DNA from: Rathayibacter sp. VKM Ac-2759
Lineage (GTDB): Bacteria > Actinomycetota > Actinomycetes > Actinomycetales > Microbacteriaceae
NCBI RefSeq assembly: GCF_009834225.1
Contig: NZ_CP047176.1
Coordinates: 248,001-312,000, forward strand
Length of the DNA stretch: 64,000 nt
Reading direction: 5' to 3'
The notes below the pieces were generated by a model. That model was given only the letters and a program-made list of their open reading frames with translations. It ran no database searches and was not told where the DNA came from. Below are positions 59,865 through 64,000 of the stretch, one piece after another. The translations under genes were made by a program, and so were the position numbers. Each line of letters begins with the position of its first letter. Positions within the stretch are counted from its first letter, which is position 1.

Positions 59865-61619
59865 ATGACCCGACTGTGGAACGAACCGGCCGACTTCGCC
59901 GACGACATGGTGGACGGCTTCGTCCGCGCCAACGGCCGCTGGGTGCGCAAGGTCGTCGGAGGCGTCTCGCGCTCGACCCGCTCCGAGCAGCCCGAGGTCG
60001 CGGTCGTCATCGGGGGCGGCTCCGGCCACTACCCCGCGTTCGGCGGCCTCGTCGGACCCGGCCTCGCGCACGGCGCCGCGATGGGCAACCTCTTCGCCTC
60101 GCCGTCGGCGCACCAGGTCGAGGGCGTGATCCGCGCGAGCGAGCAGGGCCGCGGCGTGCTGCTCAGCTACGGCAACTACGCCGGCGACGTGCTGCACTTC
60201 ACCGCCGCACAGGACGTGGTGCGCGCCGAGGGCATCGACTGCCGGACCGTGACCGTCACCGACGACATCTTCAGCGCGGCGCCCGCCGAGGCGCACAAGC
60301 GCCGGGGGATCGCGGGGGACCTCACGGTCTTCAAGGTCGCGGGGGCCGCGGCCGCCGCCGGCTACGACATCGACGGAGTCGAACGGGTCGCCATCGCGGC
60401 CAACGACCGCACGCGCTCACTCGGCGTCGCCTTCACCGGCTGCACGCTGCCGGGCGCGGAGGAGCCGCTCTTCACCGTCCCCGAGGGCCGGATGGCCGTG
60501 GGTCTCGGCATCCACGGCGAGCCGGGAATCGACGAGGTCGACATCCCGAGCGCGGCCGAGCTGGGCGAGCTGTTCGTCACCCACCTGCTCGCCGACGCCG
60601 AGATCCCCGAGGGCGTCTCGCTCGACGGGGCCCGCGTCGTGCCGGTGCTCAACGGGCTCGGCTCGGTGAAGAGCGAGGAGCTCTTCGTCGTCTACAGCAC
60701 CGTCGCCGACCTCCTCGAGGCGCGCGGCGTGACCCTCGTCGACCCGCAGGTCGGGGAGTTCTGCACGAGCTTCGACATGGCCGGCGTCTCGCTCACCCTC
60801 TTCTGGGTCGACGACGAGCTCGAGACCCTCTGGACCGCTCCGAGCGACACCCCCGCCTACCGCACGGGGTCGGTCGACGGCGGGGCGCTCGTCGCCGTCG
60901 CCGCCTCGTCGGAGGAGGTCGCCGAGGAGGAGCTGCCGTCCGCGAGCGAGGAGTCGCGCGCCGCCGCGGTCGTGCTGTCGGCGGCGCTGACCGCCGTCCG
61001 CGAGGTGATCGACGAGAACGCCGACGAGCTCGGGCGCCTCGACTCGATCGCCGGCGACGGCGACCACGGCATCGGCATGAAGCGCGGCGCCCGGGCCGCC
61101 GCGGAGGAGGCCGCCGCCGTCCTCGAGCGCGGCGCCGGCGCGCAGTCGCTGCTGGCCCGCGCGGGCGACGCCTGGTCGGACCGGGCGGGCGGCACCTCCG
61201 GTGCACTCTGGGGCGTGATCCTGACCAGACTCGGCGGTGCGCTCGGCGACGACAGCGCCGTGACCGCGCAGGACGTCGCCGCGGGGGCGACCGCCGCCTC
61301 CGACGCGGTGCGCGAGTACGGCAAGGCGACGATCGGCGACAAGACGATGGTCGACGCCCTCGTGCCGTTCGTGAACACCCTGGCCGAGCGGGTCTCGGCG
61401 GGCGAGGCGCTCGCCTCCGCCTGGACCACCGCCGCCGGGAGCGCCCGCGCCGCCGCCGACGCGACGTCGGACCTCATGCCCGGCCTCGGGAGGGCGCGCT
61501 CGCACGGCGAGAAGTCGCTCGGGACCCCCGACCCCGGAGCGATCTCGTTCGCGCTGATCGTCGAGACGATCGCCGCGCTGCTGACCGACACCACCGACTC
61601 GACCGAGGAGACATCGTGA
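59865..61619 (+). CDS. Fused DhaK-DhaL ketose kinase, probably for erythrulose-type sugars
   Basis: 584 residues. The DhaK domain (about 1-335) has [20 protein letters not shown] (His55) and [12 protein letters not shown] (His217, the residue that binds the ketone covalently). The DhaL domain (about 370-575) has the Mg-ATP acidic loop [13 protein letters not shown] (Asp398, Asp400), [11 protein letters not shown] and [10 protein letters not shown]. In dihydroxyacetone kinases the first motif is GGGSGHEP; Tyr replaces Glu here. Together with the RpiB-type gene directly downstream this fits the D- or L-erythrulose kinases of tetritol catabolism known in mycobacteria. AGGAG is ten bases before ATG 59865; an ATG pair at 59844 is possible. 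Confidence 0.85.
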   Translation: MTRLWNEPADFADDMVDGFVRANGRWVRKVVGGVSRSTRSEQPEVAVVIGGGSGHYPAFGGLVGPGLAHGAAMGNLFASPSAHQVEGVIRASEQGRGVLLSYGNYAGDVLHFTAAQDVVRAEGIDCRTVTVTDDIFSAAPAEAHKRRGIAGDLTVFKVAGAAAAAGYDIDGVERVAIAANDRTRSLGVAFTGCTLPGAEEPLFTVPEGRMAVGLGIHGEPGIDEVDIPSAAELGELFVTHLLADAEIPEGVSLDGARVVPVLNGLGSVKSEELFVVYSTVADLLEARGVTLVDPQVGEFCTSFDMAGVSLTLFWVDDELETLWTAPSDTPAYRTGSVDGGALVAVAASSEEVAEEELPSASEESRAAAVVLSAALTAVREVIDENADELGRLDSIAGDGDHGIGMKRGARAAAEEAAAVLERGAGAQSLLARAGDAWSDRAGGTSGALWGVILTRLGGALGDDSAVTAQDVAAGATAASDAVREYGKATIGDKTMVDALVPFVNTLAERVSAGEALASAWTTAAGSARAAADATSDLMPGLGRARSHGEKSLGTPDPGAISFALIVETIAALLTDTTDSTEETS

Positions 61620-62077
61620 GCACCACCTGGAGGATCGTCATCGGATCCGACGACGCCGGCTACGACTACAAGGAGATCATCAAGCGCGATCTCGAGGGCG
61701 ACGACCGCGTGGTCTCGGTGGTCGACGTGGGAGTCGACGCCGACGGGCACACCGCGTACCCGACGGTCGCGACGACCGCGGCCGAGATGGTCGCCCGCGG
61801 CGACGCCGACCGGGCGGTGCTGATCTGCGGCACGGGCCTCGGAGTCGCGATCGCCGCCAACAAGGTGGCGGGTATCCGGGCGGTGACGGCGCACGACAGC
61901 TTCTCGGTGGAGCGCAGCGTGCTCTCGAACGACGCGCAGGTGCTCTGCATGGGCCAGCGCGTCGTCGGCATCGAGCTCGCGCGCCGCAACGTGCGCGAGT
62001 GGCTCGGCTACGTCTTCGACACCACCAGCGCGTCGGCCGAGAAGGTCGCCGAGATCGTCGCGTACGAGAAGGCCTAG
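61616..62077 (+). CDS. RpiB/LacAB-family sugar-phosphate isomerase
   Basis: 153 residues. [20 protein letters not shown] at the N-terminus, [12 protein letters not shown], the active-site Cys in [20 protein letters not shown], and [23 protein letters not shown]. The family isomerises ribose, allose or tetrulose phosphates. Because it overlaps the kinase stop (GTGA), the likely substrate is the kinase product, for example erythrulose 4-phosphate to erythrose 4-phosphate. The start is GTG at 61616. Confidence 0.9.
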   Translation: MSTTWRIVIGSDDAGYDYKEIIKRDLEGDDRVVSVVDVGVDADGHTAYPTVATTAAEMVARGDADRAVLICGTGLGVAIAANKVAGIRAVTAHDSFSVERSVLSNDAQVLCMGQRVVGIELARRNVREWLGYVFDTTSASAEKVAEIVAYEKA

Positions 62078-62149
62078 CTCTTCAGGGACGGACGCCCGCG
62101 ACTGCGTATGCTGGCGTCCTCCCCCACCGTCGAAACCGCGAGGCCCTTG

Positions 62150-62863
62150 ATGAGCGACTCCGTGTTCCGCCTCTCCGGTTCGGAGTCGATCGTGCGGCGC
62201 GGACTGCGCGATCACGTCTACGACCGCGTGCTCGACGTGCTGCTCGGCCCGGGCATCGAGCCCGGCATGCGGCTGTCGATCGACGCGGTCGCCCGCGAGC
62301 TCGGCGTCTCGCCGACCCCCGTGCGCGAGGCGCTCGTGCAGCTCGAGCGCACCGGCCTGGTCACCCGCGTGGCCAACAAGGGGTACCGGGTCGCGCCTCC
62401 GCTCGCCGACGACCAGCTCGACGCCCTCTTCGATGCGCGCCTCGTGCTCGAGAGCGGCGCCGCCGCACTCGCCTCGGCGCACGAGGCGGCGCTCGTGCCG
62501 CGGCTGCAGGAGGCGCTCGCCGAGCACGAGGCGATGACCGCCGTGGTGCGCGCCGCCTCCTCGGCCGGCGAGCTGCCGGTCGAGCTGCTGCGGGAGTACT
62601 TCGCGGTCGACTGGAACTTCCACCACCTGATCTTCGAGGGGACGCACAACCCGTTCCTGATCGACATGTCCGACGCGATCTCGACGCGGGTGCACCGCAT
62701 GCGCCAGACGGTGCAGACCGGCGTGAGCGACGCCGACGACGCGGTGCTCGAGCACCGGGCGATCGTCGACGCGTTCGCGGCGGGCCCGGAGGCGGCGGCC
62801 GCGGCGATGCGCTCGCACATCGAGCGGGTGCGCGAGCGCTCGCGCCGCGACTCCGTGCGCTGA
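62150..62863 (+). CDS. GntR-family regulator with FCD domain
   Basis: 237 residues. The winged helix is RDHVYDRVLDVLLGPGIEPG, then IDAVARELGVSPTPVREALV and TGLVTRVANKGYRV. The all-helical FCD effector domain (about 85-228) has DARLVLESGAAALA, DWNFHHLIFEGTHNPFL and HRAIVDAFAAG with metal-binding Asp/His positions. It probably represses the kinase-isomerase operon, binding near 59799. ATG 62150 follows GAGG by eight bases; TATGCT at 62107-62112 may be its own -10 box. Confidence 0.92.
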   Translation: MSDSVFRLSGSESIVRRGLRDHVYDRVLDVLLGPGIEPGMRLSIDAVARELGVSPTPVREALVQLERTGLVTRVANKGYRVAPPLADDQLDALFDARLVLESGAAALASAHEAALVPRLQEALAEHEAMTAVVRAASSAGELPVELLREYFAVDWNFHHLIFEGTHNPFLIDMSDAISTRVHRMRQTVQTGVSDADDAVLEHRAIVDAFAAGPEAAAAAMRSHIERVRERSRRDSVR

Positions 62864-62880
62864 CGCCGCTCGGACCGACG

Positions 62881-63050
62881 TTCGGCTCGCGGAATCCGGT
62901 TCGGCTCGCAGGAATCGGGGTTCTTGGCGAGCCGAACGTGGTTTCACGAGCCGGAGGTGGGGCGGCGGAAGTGTTCGGCTCGTCAAAACCGGTTCGGCTC
63001 GCAGGAATCGGTCGATTCCGCGAGCCGAATTCGTTTCTGCGAGCCGGAGG
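62881..63050. repeat. Two tandem copies of the 92/93-bp palindromic repeat (locus C)
   Basis: Copies begin TTCGGCTCG at 62881 and 62974 (period 93). Each has the four-box nested palindrome seen at loci A and B and ends CGAGCCGGAGGTGGG. Located between the convergent GntR and MFS genes. Confidence 0.9.
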
Positions 63051-63072
63051 TGGGCCGGGCGGGCACGACGAA

Positions 63073-63099
63073 GGCCCGGCCGCTGTGTGCGACCGGGCC
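63073..63099 (-). terminator. Hairpin after the MFS gene
   Basis: GGCCCGG-CG and CG-CCGGGCC arms with one mismatch and a 7-base loop, 18 bp past the MFS stop. Confidence 0.7.
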
Positions 63100-63116
63100 C
63101 GTGAGGCGTCAGCGGG

Positions 63117-64000
63117 TCAGTGCTGGGCCTGCACGGTCGTCGTCTCGAGGAGTTCGTCGGCCTTCGAGCCGCGGAAGAACTTCGTGCTGAACATCATCCC
63201 GGCCGCGAGGAACGCGAAGACGCCGAGGGAGACGACTCCCCAGACCCCGCTGTCGGTCGGGTTGGCCTCGTTGAAGCCGTTGCGCATCAGCGGGGCGACG
63301 AAGCCGCCCAGGTTGCCGAGCGAGTTGATGAGGCCGATGCCGGCCGCGGCCGCCGCGCCCGTGAGGAACGCGGTCGGGTACGCCCAGGTGATCGGTCCGA
63401 CCGAGAGGAAGCTCGCCACCGCGAGGGTGATGAACAGCAGGCCGAGGATCGGCTGGCTGGTCGCTCCCGCCCACGCCGACCCGAAGATCGACAGGCCGGT
63501 GAAGATGTAGAACAGCGAGCCCCAGGAGCGGCGGCGGCGGATCGTGTTCGCGTGCTTGCCCACGTAGTAGCAGGCGAAGAGGCCGACGAGCCACGGGATC
63601 GCCGAGACGAGTCCGACCTGGAAGCCGACGTCCTGGCCGATCAGGTTCGCGACCTGCTGCGGGAGGTAGAACGTCGTGCCGTAGACCGCGATCTGCAGGC
63701 AGAAGTAGATGACCGTGAAGTACCAGACCTTCCAGCTCGCCATCGCGCGCCAGATGCCGGTCGGCCCGTCGGCCTGCCGGACGGTGTCCTCGCGCTCCAT
63801 CGCGGCCGTCAGCGAGTCCTTCTCGCCCTGGGTCAGCCACTTCGCCTTCTGCGGCGAGTTCGTCAGGAACTTCAGCGCCGCGATGCCGGCGATCACCGCG
63901 AGCACGCCCTCGGCGAAGAACATCACCTGCCACCCCTCCCACGGGGTGATCTGGTTGCCGATGCTGATCAGGCCGCCGCTGAGCGGGGCGCCGAGCATCT
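63117..64000 (-). CDS. MFS transporter, anion:cation symporter-like (partial, N-terminus off the right edge)
   Basis: 294 visible residues of the C-terminal part. GGLISIGNQITPWEGWQVMFFAEGV ends the first helix bundle. Then come a long central loop (KAKWLTQGEKDSLTAAMERE), further helices and GLINSLGNLGGFVAPLMRNG near the end, which matches the ACS family of carboxylate/sugar-acid importers. It lies next to the tetrulose-kinase operon on the opposite strand, so it may import that pathway's substrate, but this is not shown. Confidence 0.85.
   Translation of the reverse strand, partial: MLGAPLSGGLISIGNQITPWEGWQVMFFAEGVLAVIAGIAALKFLTNSPQKAKWLTQGEKDSLTAAMEREDTVRQADGPTGIWRAMASWKVWYFTVIYFCLQIAVYGTTFYLPQQVANLIGQDVGFQVGLVSAIPWLVGLFACYYVGKHANTIRRRRSWGSLFYIFTGLSIFGSAWAGATSQPILGLLFITLAVASFLSVGPITWAYPTAFLTGAAAAAGIGLINSLGNLGGFVAPLMRNGFNEANPTDSGVWGVVSLGVFAFLAAGMMFSTKFFRGSKADELLETTTVQAQH

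Overview
This is a high-GC, gene-dense actinobacterial chromosome segment. Short intergenic gaps, frequent GTG starts, leaderless-looking starts, ATGA/GTGA overlaps, a DUF3073 gene beside the purine genes, a DUF7882-type protein and a palindromic repeat built on GGTCTCGATACG...CTACTCGACC all point to the Microbacteriaceae. Rathayibacter, Clavibacter, Curtobacterium and close relatives are the best fits. I cannot prove the genus from sequence reading alone.

Layout. 1-2559 (-) is the visible part of a large secreted GH43-type glycosidase that runs off the left edge, with a LacI-type operator-like palindrome upstream. 2672-6720 holds an APC permease, an MFS transporter, a cupin and small proteins. 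6781-9258 (-) is a full-length LigD (polymerase, phosphoesterase and ligase domains), next to a glutathione peroxidase. 11479-15536 (-) is a NatAB-like ABC pair followed by a histidine kinase/LuxR regulator pair. 15603-17416 (-) is a type III polyketide synthase overlapping a methyltransferase. 17466-20753 has an SDR, a membrane protein, a NUDIX enzyme and an epimerase-like protein. 21397-33482 is a purine block: purD, an SCP2-like gene, purF, purM and DUF3073. It is interspersed with a sortase-anchored 5'-nucleotidase, a LysR regulator, an AraC regulator and small membrane proteins.

33647-41595 is carbohydrate-oriented. It has a flavoprotein monooxygenase, a glycogen-debranching-like enzyme, and a LacI regulator heading an ABC sugar-import operon that lacks its own ATPase. 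Two operator-like palindromes lie in the LacI leader. 41891-49033 has an esterase/haloperoxidase, a peroxiredoxin, a PatB-like aminotransferase, a flavin amine oxidase whose domain order looks circularly permuted, and membrane proteins. 49034-56507 has a KimA-like potassium importer, a secreted subtilase with duplicated Ig-like modules, a quinone oxidoreductase and a Na+/H+ antiporter.

56508-59864 is an island of lower-GC, decayed DNA. It contains a frameshifted remnant of a conjugative coupling protein (TraM-recognition TraG/TraD type), a probable antisense gene remnant, a small secreted protein and a membrane protein. It looks like the scar of an integrated conjugative element. 59865-62863 is a fused DhaK-DhaL kinase, an RpiB-type isomerase and a GntR regulator, best read as tetrulose (erythrulose/tetritol) catabolism. 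The window ends inside an MFS transporter.

The most notable non-gene signal is a family of 92-93 bp period palindromic repeats at three distant intergenic loci (10889-11230, 30829-30999, 62881-63050). There is also a separate 172-bp tandem array at 20791-21190. I see no CRISPR array, rRNA, tRNA or obvious new defence system.
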